A DNA stretch of 64,000 nucleotides from Acidobacteriota bacterium (GCA_031271905.1 JAISUT010000016.1:28083-92082), one strand, 5' to 3'; numbered from the stretch's first letter, positions 56,068 to 64,000 are shown. Translations and numbers: made by a program. Notes: a model not told the origin generated them from the letters alone.

Positions 56068-57945
56068 CTACCGGCCCGCCTCGGTCAGGGCCGCGCCATG
56101 GATCTTCTTCGTGATGAAGTCGGGCTTGGGCGCGTCGGGCCGCTCCGGGTCGGCAAGGGTCGAACCCATGCCGTAAAAGCCGACGCACTGCCCCACCGCG
56201 CCGCCGACCACCAGCAACGCGACATGGTCCGGGTTGACGGTGGGGACGGTGCCGCCGGGACGGCAGTCCGCAGGCGTCAATCCGGGGATGGCGCCCGCCT
56301 CCGCCGCCGCTTTGAGCTGCGCCTTGTACGCTTCGCCCAGCGCGTCCCACTTCACGCGGTACTTGTCGCAGAGCTTCTGCGCCAGGGCTTGCTTGCTGTA
56401 GCCCGCGTCGGCGGCCTGTTTCGCCAGCGTCGGATACACGCCGAGCTCGCAGCAGGTGCTGTTGATGATGCCGACCGCGTCCGAAGGGCCCATCCCCGCG
56501 CCGCCCGCGAATTTCGACTCGGGCGGCACGGGCCCGGTGAAGCCCTGGATCATCCCCGCCAGTTGGTCGAGGTCGTGCTCGAAGGTGTAGCAGTCCATCG
56601 ACCCGCTGGGCCCCAGGGTGTTCATGGAGATGCATTCGTCCACGGTCACCGTGCTGTCTTCGGGCTTGTAGCCCCGGCTCGCGGCGAAGGACTCCCACGG
56701 GCTTTCGGCCTCGTTCTCGGCGAAGACGAGGTTGCAATAGCGGGCGGGCTGCCCCTGCATGCCGATCTCGGCGTCCCGCAGCGCCCAGCCGATGTTGATC
56801 ATGCACAGGCTGACGGCGCGGCCGATGGAGCTGTTGGCGCGGAAGCCGTAGCCGAGGAACCCCTGTCCGGCGTTCATGCCGATCTCCTTGGCTATCGGCC
56901 CGTTCACCCAGAGGAGCAGCGTGGAATTGAGCGTTCCCGTCGAGATGTGGTAGAGGTTGAACTGCTTGTCCACCAAGGCTTCGACGGCGGCGATGACGAC
57001 CGGCAGGTACTCCGGCCGCGCCCCCGCCATGACGGCGTTGACGGCGATCTTTTCGACGGTCGCCATGCCATTGCGCGGCGTCATCAGGCCGATCTCCTCC
57101 TCGGGCGAACGGCTGGTGCCCGTCAGCATCCAATCCACCGCGTCCCTGGTGGGCGGGACCAAGGCGATGCCGTCGCCCATCTGCCGGTCGATGAAATACT
57201 GCTGGAATTTTTCATTGGCCTCGGCGCTGTTTTTGCCAGTGAAGGTTATCGGCCCGTAGTCGTAGACGAACGGCTGCGGGTTCTTTTCCGCGTCCGTCAA
57301 CGGGTCGGTCAACGCCTTGACGGTCGCGTCGAAAACCGAGGAGGCGATCTCCGTCATCTTTTCAGGCGCCTTCTCGCTGGCGAAAAACTTCACCGCCGGG
57401 ATCGACAGGATGCGCAGCGCGGGCATGCCGTTGGCTTCCGCGAGCCTCTTCCTCTGGGCGACCAGGCCATCGACGGCGAAGGTGGCGCCGGGCTTGCCCA
57501 GCTTCTCCAGCTTCGCCTCGGTGTCTTTGCTGTCCGAGCCTGACGTCTTCACCCCTTGCAGCCAGACGTCGCATCTCTCCGCGACTTCGGCGGAGTTGTC
57601 CGGCGTCATGGGGCCGGCCGCCGAGGGCATCCTCACGACGGTCGCCGTCGGGTAGCGCTCCTTCAGCAGCTTCTCCATGGCGTCGAAGAAAACCGAGGCG
57701 TCGGGCTTCTCGCTGAGCAGCGCTATCCTCTTGCCCGCCAAGTCCGCGGGGCGGGGGGCTGTCAGCCCGCTCACGGGCACGGAGTGCAGCACCGCGCGGG
57801 GGTTCAAGACTTCCAGCGTTTCGGCCCTTCCGGACGCGCATCCCGCGGGAACCGCCAGGGCGGACGCGCCCACGGCCGCCGTCGCGGCGCCTTTGAGGAA
57901 ACTCCTGCGGGTGGCTCCGTCCTTTTCATCCGATTTGTCGTGCAT
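56068..57945 (-). CDS. Tat-exported UGSC-like lipoprotein, paralogue 2
   Basis: 625 residues from the ATG at 57945, with AGGAG 8 nt upstream. Twin arginine in TRRSFLKG (13-14), lipobox PAGC (Cys36). Domain layout as in paralogue 1: the motif site reads GVKTSGSDSKDTEA, again without Sec or Cys. The C-terminal domain has ALVPPTRDAVDWMLTGTS, VEKIAVNAVMAGARPEYLPVV, ANSSIGRAVSLCMINIG and ENEAESPWESFAASRGY. The tail is KIHGAALTEAGR. It differs enough from its neighbours that the duplications are not recent. Role unknown. Confidence 0.8.
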   Translation of the reverse strand: MHDKSDEKDGATRRSFLKGAATAAVGASALAVPAGCASGRAETLEVLNPRAVLHSVPVSGLTAPRPADLAGKRIALLSEKPDASVFFDAMEKLLKERYPTATVVRMPSAAGPMTPDNSAEVAERCDVWLQGVKTSGSDSKDTEAKLEKLGKPGATFAVDGLVAQRKRLAEANGMPALRILSIPAVKFFASEKAPEKMTEIASSVFDATVKALTDPLTDAEKNPQPFVYDYGPITFTGKNSAEANEKFQQYFIDRQMGDGIALVPPTRDAVDWMLTGTSRSPEEEIGLMTPRNGMATVEKIAVNAVMAGARPEYLPVVIAAVEALVDKQFNLYHISTGTLNSTLLLWVNGPIAKEIGMNAGQGFLGYGFRANSSIGRAVSLCMINIGWALRDAEIGMQGQPARYCNLVFAENEAESPWESFAASRGYKPEDSTVTVDECISMNTLGPSGSMDCYTFEHDLDQLAGMIQGFTGPVPPESKFAGGAGMGPSDAVGIINSTCCELGVYPTLAKQAADAGYSKQALAQKLCDKYRVKWDALGEAYKAQLKAAAEAGAIPGLTPADCRPGGTVPTVNPDHVALLVVGGAVGQCVGFYGMGSTLADPERPDAPKPDFITKKIHGAALTEAGR

Positions 57946-58025
57946 GGCCAAGGCTCCTGTTTTTTTGCAGCGCCGGGGCTGGCGCGCCCCGGCCGTCGCG
58001 GTTACGAAACATGGTTATGGTTCCC

Positions 58026-59891
58026 TTATGGGATGCGCACCACCTCGTGCGCGCCGAGCAAATAGAGCGCCCCGAAATTGTAGCCCGACGCCGCGCCCGC
58101 CACGAAGATGTTGAGGTTGTCGGGCGAGGTGACGACCGGCACCTTCCCGCCGGGTTTGAGGTTGTCCCAGTACACGGGGATGCGGTCGTCGGGGATGTTG
58201 TCCGTGCCGCCGAAGGCCGTGGTCTTTTCGGAAAGCCTCCTTTTGAGCCCTTCGACCTCCTGCCGGGTCATCTGCTCGTAGGGGATCGAAGTCTTGTCCA
58301 TGATGTAGTCGTGCAGCCCCTTCCGGGTGAAGCCCCGTTTGTTCAACTGGTAGGCCAGGTCGGGGCTCAGCACGAAAACATAGTTCAAGGGGCGCACCAT
58401 GGCGCCGGTGCCGATGCCCGGCATGTAGGACGAAAACATGTCGCGGTGGGAGGCGATGCTTTTGACGATGCTTTCCAAGACCCCGTCGGGGCTCCAGGCG
58501 ATGCCGGTGCCGCCGCCGTAGCCGGAGAAATCCCAGCCCCAGCCGATGCCGTCGCCCAAGCCGACGCCGGACACGGTGACGCAACTGTCCCCCGCCTGGA
58601 AGCCGCGCAGGGTGTGGTACGGCTCCCACGGGCTCAACTCGTCGTTTTCAGCCATCACGTAGAAGGTGTGGGACGACGCCCTGCCGGTCAGCGCCGTGTC
58701 GAGCTTCCCCGGTTTGTAGTTGGCGATGTTGCACATGCTCAACCGCACGGCGCGCCCGATGGTGTTGTTGGCCCTCCAGCCGTAGCCGAGCAAGCCCATG
58801 CCCGCGTTCATGCCGATTTTCCGGGCGAGCGGGCCGGACACGGCGATGAGCAGGTTGAAAGAGCCGTCGGAGGTGAAGACATGGTGGGAGAAGCCCTTGT
58901 TCATGATGCCCTGCATGGCGGCGACGACGACCGGGAAGTATTCCGGCTTGGCCCCCGCCATCACGGCGTTGACGGCGACTTTTTTCACGGTGGCCTTCAC
59001 CGCGGCGTCGCCCATGTGGAGGGGCACTTCGTCGCCCAGCGCCGCGTCCGGCGGCAGGCTGGTCGCCCGCAGCATCTTCTCGACGCTGGACGGCGTGGGC
59101 GGGACGAGCGGGAGCCCGTCGCCCCAGCCGTTGTCCATCGCCAACTGGTAGAACCGCTCGCAAGCGGATTCCAGGCTGTCGCCGGAAACCGTCACCGTCT
59201 CAGGAAGCGCCTCCGGGCGCGGCGCGGCGTCTTGCGTCTCCGCATCCCGCGCCGGGCGGGTCAGGGCGTCCACCACATCGTCCAGAACCGCTTCGGCGCA
59301 GGGGAGCATGGACTGGGCGCTGTACCTGTTCGGGTAAAACTCCATGTCCGGCACCGGCGCCATGCGCACCGAGGGCATCCCCGACAACCGGGCGGCCTCC
59401 TGGGCGTTGTACATCAAATGCTTTCCGAAGACGGCGACGCCGGGCTTGCCGCGCTTCTCCATCCTTATCGTCCAGGCGACGCTTTCCGCCGCGCCCATGC
59501 CGGAATCGCCGACCCCGGCGACAAAGGCGTCCACCTCCTTGGGGATCCGCGCCTCCGCGTCGTTCACCCCGATGGTGTACCTGACGACCTTGACCGAAGG
59601 ATATTTCTTTTTAAGCAGAGCCTCCAGCGCGTCGAAAAAGAACTCCCCGCCCGATTTGCCCTCCCAGACCAGGCCGATGCCCTTGCCGTCGATGCCGTCG
59701 AGCCGGGGGGAGGTGGCCGCGACCTCCGGCGGCGCGGCCAGTTCGACCTGCGGGTTCAGCACCTCGAACGAAACCTTGCCGCCTCCGGCGCCGCTTGAAC
59801 ACCCCAAGTTGGCCAGCGTCGCGCCCGCCACCGCGCCCGCGGACACTTCCTTTATGAAGCCCCTCCTGGTCTTGCCCTTTTTCGAGTCCAT
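58026..59891 (-). CDS. Tat-exported UGSC-like lipoprotein, paralogue 3
   Basis: 621 residues from the ATG at 59891, with AGGAGA upstream. Its first 31 residues are almost identical to paralogue 1 (TRRGFIKE, lipobox LGC), so the signal region was copied recently or converted. The motif site reads GVGDSGMGAAES, keeping GVGD but with Ser and Ala in the redox positions. The C-terminal domain has LPLVPPTPSSVEKML, VKKVAVNAVMAGAKPEYFPVV, and a Gly-rich insertion (GVGLGDGIGWGWDFSGYGGGTG). It lacks the GAxLTxAGR tail of the other two and ends AHEVVRIP. Confidence 0.8.
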   Translation of the reverse strand: MDSKKGKTRRGFIKEVSAGAVAGATLANLGCSSGAGGGKVSFEVLNPQVELAAPPEVAATSPRLDGIDGKGIGLVWEGKSGGEFFFDALEALLKKKYPSVKVVRYTIGVNDAEARIPKEVDAFVAGVGDSGMGAAESVAWTIRMEKRGKPGVAVFGKHLMYNAQEAARLSGMPSVRMAPVPDMEFYPNRYSAQSMLPCAEAVLDDVVDALTRPARDAETQDAAPRPEALPETVTVSGDSLESACERFYQLAMDNGWGDGLPLVPPTPSSVEKMLRATSLPPDAALGDEVPLHMGDAAVKATVKKVAVNAVMAGAKPEYFPVVVAAMQGIMNKGFSHHVFTSDGSFNLLIAVSGPLARKIGMNAGMGLLGYGWRANNTIGRAVRLSMCNIANYKPGKLDTALTGRASSHTFYVMAENDELSPWEPYHTLRGFQAGDSCVTVSGVGLGDGIGWGWDFSGYGGGTGIAWSPDGVLESIVKSIASHRDMFSSYMPGIGTGAMVRPLNYVFVLSPDLAYQLNKRGFTRKGLHDYIMDKTSIPYEQMTRQEVEGLKRRLSEKTTAFGGTDNIPDDRIPVYWDNLKPGGKVPVVTSPDNLNIFVAGAASGYNFGALYLLGAHEVVRIP

Positions 59892-59973
59892 CGTCTTCTC
59901 CTGTTCCCCTTGGTTTCTCCGCATGGCGCGCGTCTGTAGAGTATTGCAACGACATCCTTTGTTCGTCCGTGCC

Positions 59974-60000
59974 AATTTAACACAAATCCATGTCCGGCAA
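59974..60000 (-). promoter_or_regulatory. Candidate extended -10 promoter before lipoprotein genes
   Basis: On the minus strand TGTTAAATT gives an extended -10 (TAAATT at 59974-59979) with a poor -35 TTGCCG 15 nt upstream (59995-60000). It lies in the 216-nt gap between the PqqD-like gene and paralogue 3, so the three lipoprotein genes may have their own transcript start. Confidence 0.35.
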
Positions 60001-60107
60001 GTCGCGAAATTTCGATCACCGGCGCCAAGCGGGCGATGGCGGCTTGTCGGCATTCGGGGCGGTCGAGGGTCTGGCGGCGGGAAGTCCGAGGGAAAACATC
60101 CGCACCG

Positions 60108-60557
60108 TCAGGCGTCCTCGTGCGCCGCCGCCGGATGGCAGAATCCGGCCTGGCAGAGTCGGACGAACAGGCTGCGGGCTGCGGCGAACGCCTCTTCCTC
60201 CGCCAGCCCGTGGTCGCGGGCGACACGTCGCGCGATAGCCCGCAGGTTCTTGCCGCCGTCGTACTGCGCCAGCATGGCGTGTTCGCACGGCGCAAGGATC
60301 TTGACGCAGACCACATCCCCGCCTTTGCGCGTCCGATAGACGCCGTCGTCCCTTATGTCCGGTTCGCGCCCGTCCATCCAGACCGGCGTCATCTCCGCCA
60401 CCACCTCGCCGGGCACCTTGTCGATGTCGCCCAGCGAGCACTGGGCGATGCCCCGCACTTCTTCGTGGAAACGCATCGCCTCGCCCAGCAGGCCGCGCCA
60501 GAAGCCGCGCCGGGAGGTCAAGTGCGCCTGTATCACGGCGCGGTTGGAAGGGTTCAT
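60108..60557 (-). CDS. PqqD-like (RiPP recognition element) protein
   Basis: 149 residues. The C-terminal 70 residues have a PqqD-like winged-helix pattern: MLAQYDGGKNLRAIARRVARDHGLAEEEAFAAARSLFVRLCQAGF. In RiPP systems such domains bind the leader peptide and present it to a radical SAM enzyme. The N-terminal half is distinctive, with SRRGFWRGLLGEAMRFHEEVRGIAQCSLGDIDKVP, a twin-Arg-like but not signal-like segment. Its ATG overlaps the radical SAM stop (ATGA), so the two are translated together. No precursor peptide is evident close by. Confidence 0.75.
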   Translation of the reverse strand: MNPSNRAVIQAHLTSRRGFWRGLLGEAMRFHEEVRGIAQCSLGDIDKVPGEVVAEMTPVWMDGREPDIRDDGVYRTRKGGDVVCVKILAPCEHAMLAQYDGGKNLRAIARRVARDHGLAEEEAFAAARSLFVRLCQAGFCHPAAAHEDA

Positions 60558-61969
60558 GGGGCGGTCCCTCCGGCGCCTCCCCCGGTCTCGCCAGTCGCTT
60601 CGCACCCTGCCGGACGGGGCGTTTCCTGCAAACCCTGCCACAGGCCGCCGCCGTCAGCCATGTAGTTCTGCAACAGCGCCAAGGTGACCTTCCGGGTGAC
60701 GTGGCACCGCCCTCCGCTGTCGCTCCGCCTTCCCGGGCGGCGCGTGGCGCAGTCGCCGCAGCAATGCCAGTAGCAGAAGCAGTCGCGGCACTCCTCGCGG
60801 CGGCGTTGCTGGGCGTCCAAGAACCTTTGCAACGCCTGACGGTCGTATTCGACGCCGCCATCGCCCACGCGCCCGACGGTGAACCCGCCGGCGAGCGGGC
60901 TCTGCGCGCTGAAAACCTCGAAGCAGGTGACGAGCCGCCCGTCGGCGGTGGCGACTGCGGCTTTCAGCGGGGCTTGGCAGAACATCGACGCCACGACCCA
61001 GGGACGCGCCCCGGAATAATAGACATTGCGTCCCGCCTGCCTGCCGACCTCCCAGGCGTCCATGAAGCGATCCGCGAACTCGTCGGCGAAACGCATGTCG
61101 ATGTCGGCGTAGCGGCCTCGACCGTCGGTGAAGGTCGGCTCGATCTGGATGGCGCGCGCCTGCGTCTTCTCGCAGACGAGCCGCACCCCGTCCGGCATCC
61201 TCCCCACCGAATCCGCCATGACGGTCATGCGGATTCCGTACTCCACCCCGGCCTCGTCCATCGCCCGGACGCTCTCCATGACGGCGTCGAACGTCCCGCC
61301 GCCGCCGCTGGCGGGGCGCTGGCGATTCTGCACCTGCGGCACGCCGTCCATCGACAGGCTCACGTTTTGGAAATGGCGGCAGACGAACCGGCGCTGGGAT
61401 GCGTTCCAGACCCCGTTGCTGCTCATCGAGAAGCGTGCGCGGGCGTCCCTCGCCTTGGCGTATTCGACGCAACGGACCATGAGCTCCCAATGGACTGTCG
61501 GCTCGCCCCCGCCGTGGAATGTGACGGAGGGCGGCTCCGCCCCCGAGTCGGACGAGTTGGGGGAACGGCTGGCGGCGGCGTTCGCGATCACGTAGTCGAT
61601 GACGGACTTCGCCGTCGGCCACCCCATCTCGACCGTCTCCGGCTCCGCGCCGGCGTTCGCGTAGCAGTAGACGCATCTCAGGTTGCAGCGGTTGGTCATC
61701 AGCAGCACGGCGGAAGTCGGCGCCAACCCCCGCTCCGGGATTTCGGGCTGGTCGCATTCCAATGGCGGCCCGTCGAATCCGACGGCGGACAGGAATCGCT
61801 CCACGTCTGCGTCCGGCGCATCCGGCGCGTCCGCGGCATCCGCTTTGCCCGACGGAACGTCCCGCCGCCGGACATAGTCGGCAAGCGCCTGGTTCCCCAC
61901 GAAAGCCAGGCGCCGTCGGGGCCGATAGATGATCTGCCGCCCTGCGAGCGGAAGGATGTAGCCGTCCAT
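60554..61969 (-). CDS. Radical SAM/SPASM protein
   Basis: About 471 residues from the ATG at 61969 (a GTG at 62005 is an alternative). The AdoMet-cluster motif is CX3CX2C with Cys95, Cys99 and Cys102 in TNRCNLRCVYCYANAG. Next come VTFHGGGEPTVHWELM and SSNGVWN, typical of the peptide-modifying radical SAM branch. The C-terminus is a SPASM domain with cysteines in TADGRLVTCFEVF and in CRDCFCYWHCCGDC, which hold auxiliary 4Fe-4S clusters. N-terminal 80 residues are extra and include an Ala/Asp repeat. I infer a maturase for a peptide or protein partner encoded nearby. Confidence 0.87.
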   Translation of the reverse strand: MDGYILPLAGRQIIYRPRRRLAFVGNQALADYVRRRDVPSGKADAADAPDAPDADVERFLSAVGFDGPPLECDQPEIPERGLAPTSAVLLMTNRCNLRCVYCYANAGAEPETVEMGWPTAKSVIDYVIANAAASRSPNSSDSGAEPPSVTFHGGGEPTVHWELMVRCVEYAKARDARARFSMSSNGVWNASQRRFVCRHFQNVSLSMDGVPQVQNRQRPASGGGGTFDAVMESVRAMDEAGVEYGIRMTVMADSVGRMPDGVRLVCEKTQARAIQIEPTFTDGRGRYADIDMRFADEFADRFMDAWEVGRQAGRNVYYSGARPWVVASMFCQAPLKAAVATADGRLVTCFEVFSAQSPLAGGFTVGRVGDGGVEYDRQALQRFLDAQQRRREECRDCFCYWHCCGDCATRRPGRRSDSGGRCHVTRKVTLALLQNYMADGGGLWQGLQETPRPAGCEATGETGGGAGGTAP

Positions 61970-62032
61970 GGTTTCAGCAGTGTATGTAAAACGGCGGGAT
62001 GGCACAAGCGCAAAACCCGGCGCGCCATGGAT

Positions 62033-63397
62033 TCATGGACATGGATGTGGTTCCCGTAGCGCCCGCCGTTTCGTCACGCGCCACAACAAGCCCCCGAACG
62101 ACAGCGCCGCCGTGACTGTGGATGCTACCGCCGCTTGCCAGAAGCCTGCCGCGCCTTGCGGGGCGCGGTCGTTGAAGGCCAGCCAGTAGCCGAGGCCGAG
62201 GCCCAAGCCCCAGAAACAAGCGAGGTGGACCAGGAGCGGCACGAAACTGATTTTGTAGCCACGCAGGGAGAAGCAGGCGATGGTCTGGACGGCGTCGAAG
62301 AACTGGTAGAGCGCGATGTAGAAGGCGAGCGCGATGGCGGTTTCGGCGACGCGGGGGTCGTCGGTGGCCAGCCATGCGATGGGGGCGCGCAGCCAGAGAA
62401 GCACGGCGACCATGGACACGGCGCAGACGCAGGCGATTTTCAGGCCGGTGAAAGCGTAGGCGCGGGCTTGACGCTCGTTGCCGGCGCCGACCGATTGCGC
62501 CACTTGCGCGGCGGTGGCGATGGCGAGCGCCAGCGGCAGCATATAGACGAGGGCGGAAAGATTGGCGGCGATGCGGTGGCCGCCGACGGTTTCGGCACCA
62601 AGGCGGGCGATGAAAATCGCCATCAGGGTGAAAGCGCTGATTTCGACCAGAAAGGACATGCCGATGGGGATGCCGAGGCGCAGAAACTCCTTCTGCACCG
62701 GCCAACTGGGGCGCTCCCAATGCGCAAAGACGCGGAAGGGCGCGAAGCGCGGGCTTTTCAGCAGCAGCCAGAAGCACAGGGCGAGACTGATGAAGCTGAC
62801 GGCGACTTGCGACAGGGCCGCGCCAGCGGCGCCAAGTTCGGGCAGACCGAGGCGACCTCCGACCAGACAACTCGCCAACACCGCGTGACCGAGCGTTTCC
62901 AGAAAGGCGACCACCATCAGCGGGTGCGGCTGGCCGAGCGCGGTCGCGGTGGCGTGGAAGGCGCGGTAGCCGAGCGAGGCGGGTAGCGACAGGGCGAGCA
63001 CGCGCATGTAGCAGACGGCAATTTCTTCCACGTCCGGCTCCAGATGAGCCGGGGCGAGCAGCCAGCCGGGGGCGGCGAGCAGGGCTCCACCGCCGACGGC
63101 GAGCGCCAGCGCCAGCCATAGCCCTTGCCGCAGCGCGAAGCCGATTTTTTCCGTCTGACCGGCGCCGTAAGACTGGCCGACGACGGGCGCGAGCGCCTGC
63201 AACACGCCGCCCAAGCCCATCGCCAGCGCCACGTAAATGCCAGAGCCGACCGCGACGGCGGCGAGGTGCCGGGTGGAATAGCGGCCGACGACCAACGTGT
63301 CGACCACCATCATGCCGATGGAGACGAGTTGCGCCACCAGCACCGGCCAGGCGGTGCCGAGGATGACGCGGACGAGTTTGGAGGTGGCGGGAATCAT
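62033..63397 (-). CDS. MATE-family efflux transporter
   Basis: About 454 residues, twelve predicted helices, multidrug and toxin extrusion family. It has PVLVAQLVSIGMMVVDTLVVGRYSTRHLAAVAVGSGIY near the start and the matching second half beginning FLRLGIPIGMSFLVEISAFTLMAIFIARLGAE. I chose the ATG at 63397 (MIPATSK), because codons before it come from an inverted copy of the dispersed repeat. It lies 63 nt upstream of the radical SAM gene on the same strand and may be co-transcribed; a link to the cluster is unproven. Confidence 0.93.
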   Translation of the reverse strand: MIPATSKLVRVILGTAWPVLVAQLVSIGMMVVDTLVVGRYSTRHLAAVAVGSGIYVALAMGLGGVLQALAPVVGQSYGAGQTEKIGFALRQGLWLALALAVGGGALLAAPGWLLAPAHLEPDVEEIAVCYMRVLALSLPASLGYRAFHATATALGQPHPLMVVAFLETLGHAVLASCLVGGRLGLPELGAAGAALSQVAVSFISLALCFWLLLKSPRFAPFRVFAHWERPSWPVQKEFLRLGIPIGMSFLVEISAFTLMAIFIARLGAETVGGHRIAANLSALVYMLPLALAIATAAQVAQSVGAGNERQARAYAFTGLKIACVCAVSMVAVLLWLRAPIAWLATDDPRVAETAIALAFYIALYQFFDAVQTIACFSLRGYKISFVPLLVHLACFWGLGLGLGYWLAFNDRAPQGAAGFWQAAVASTVTAALSFGGLLWRVTKRRALREPHPCP

Positions 63398-63398
63398 G

Positions 63399-63506
63399 AG
63401 CTCGCAGACAAGGCGTCGCCGCATATCGAAAAGCGGAGTTTACCAAGGCAAATGGGCATTTTCGACCAAGGCGCAACGCAGCATCCGGGTTTTTCAGAGG
63501 TTCCCC
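63399..63506 (-). repeat. Dispersed hairpin repeat, copy 12 (full length, opposite orientation)
   Basis: The only copy on the minus strand. Reading minus, it starts GGGGAACCTCTGAAAAACCC, has GCGTTGCGCCTTGGTCGAA and ends CGCCTTGTCTGCGAGCT at the MATE start codon. It therefore abuts or supplies the MATE translation-start region. Confidence 0.9.
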
Positions 63507-63629
63507 GTTGTGTGAGGACGACGCACCGACGCGCTATACGTTCCAGGCTCAGGTGAAACCACGGAAGAAGGAGGACTGGGGTCGCTTTGCCAGGTAAAAC
63601 CACGTCGTTTCGCCAAACCGCCGTTTATG

Positions 63630-63756
63630 TCGCACGGGCGCAGGGCGGCGCGTCTGCTGCGTTGCCACTTGGGCGGGCTTCCTCGACGTACGTGAGTACG
63701 CCTGCGGAGCCCGCCCGGCGCGCGCCTTGCATCCACACCGCCCTGCGCCCGTGCGA
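63630..63756. repeat. Nested inverted repeat, unrelated to the main family
   Basis: Outer arms TCGCACGGGCGCAGGGCGG (63630-63648) and CCGCCCTGCGCCCGTGCGA (63738-63756) are perfect 19-nt complements. Inside are GGGCGGGCT (63671-63679) and AGCCCGCCC (63708-63716), and GTAC repeats at the centre. It is a 127-bp cruciform-like element. No gene is seen in 63507-63880 besides it. Confidence 0.7.
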
Positions 63757-63880
63757 CCGTGGACGATGGCGGGTGCTGGCAGGTTCGCGGCTTCGCCGCA
63801 TCGCAACGTCCCTGCGATAACTGGCGGTTTGTGCGGGTGGCGGGACGACATGGCACAGCCGCCCCGCCGCCGTTGTGCCG

Positions 63881-64000
63881 CTACACGGTCGCCAGCAATG
63901 CGCGCTTGACCAAGGTCTTGGCTATCTGCACCTTGAACTTCGCCGCCGCCGTGATGGACGTGTTGGCGTCGGCCACCGCCGCCTCGCCCGCCGCCGCCGC
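63881..64000 (-). CDS. C-terminus of probable molybdenum-hydroxylase FAD subunit (cut by window edge)
   Basis: 39 codons and a stop are visible, reading in from the right edge and ending KFKVQIAKTLVKRALLATV. This ending matches the C-terminal pattern of FAD-binding subunits of xanthine dehydrogenase/CO-dehydrogenase-like enzymes (YKVQIAKTLVKRAL). The family is recognised only from this short piece, so other members of the CO-dehydrogenase flavoprotein C-terminal group are possible. Rest of the gene lies beyond position 64000. Confidence 0.6.
   Translation of the reverse strand, partial: AAAAGEAAVADANTSITAAAKFKVQIAKTLVKRALLATV

Noticed and set aside
59892..60053. In-frame upstream extension of lipoprotein 3 containing several Cys, as a RiPP precursor
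   Set aside because: It runs into the lipoprotein frame with no stop, has no ribosome-binding site, and the Tat start at 59891 has a good one.

Overview
This is a GC-rich 64 kb stretch of chromosome from a diderm (Gram-negative) bacterium. It carries a TonB/ExbB/ExbD system, an OprB-type porin, several lipoproteins and Tat-exported lipoproteins, and single copies of many housekeeping genes. The gene order tonB-exbB-exbD-exbD-TPR lipoprotein and the tig-clpP-clpX-lon-engB block would suit Acidobacteriota or another deep diderm lineage. That placement is an inference from gene order, not a demonstrated assignment. Iron uptake through Feo, noncanonical radical SAM enzymes and a biotin-dependent carboxyltransferase suggest an anaerobic or microaerobic way of life.

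Layout. 1-7.9 kb (minus): the 3'-truncated rho gene, then the protein quality-control block tig-clpP-clpX-lon-engB. At 7.9-8.7 kb, tRNA-Leu(TAG) is bracketed by two copies of a dispersed repeat and preceded by a good sigma70-type promoter. 8.7-12.5 kb (plus): ruvAB, then a MoxR ATPase with a DUF58 partner. 12.5-18.5 kb (minus): lipoate ligase followed by the four genes of a lipoylated 2-oxo-acid dehydrogenase complex. 18.7-22.6 kb (minus): the TonB system and a TPR lipoprotein. 23-30 kb (minus): tgt-yajC-secD-secF, a beta-propeller protein and a CDF metal transporter. 30-34 kb (minus): biotin carrier and carboxyltransferase, and glmS. 34-38.6 kb (plus): moeA-moaC, an FmdB-type zinc ribbon protein, a noncanonical radical SAM protein and mutM. 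38.6-43.8 kb (minus): a dipeptidyl-peptidase III-like lipoprotein, gpmI and a frameshifted porin. 44-48 kb (minus): a dtxR-feoA-feoB iron operon with two small accessory genes and two matching candidate operators. 48-51.7 kb: pseudouridine synthase, EamA transporter, PHP phosphatase and ROK kinase. 52-53.7 kb: tRNA-Phe next to a lower-GC AAA/DUF4143 gene, which looks like an acquired segment. 54-63.4 kb (minus): the most unusual block, a MATE transporter, a radical SAM/SPASM enzyme, a PqqD-like protein and three tandem Tat lipoproteins. The right edge holds the last 39 codons of what looks like a molybdenum-hydroxylase FAD subunit.

The main non-gene signal is a family of about 120 bp hairpin-forming elements. 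There are twelve recognisable copies, all intergenic or touching gene ends, with 17 bp terminal inverted repeats. Two copies carry the same internal deletion. The best candidate for an undescribed system is the radical SAM/SPASM + PqqD-like + triple Tat-lipoprotein locus. Its lipoproteins resemble UGSC-type (seleno)proteins but have lost the redox residues, and two of the three share a conserved C-terminal tail.
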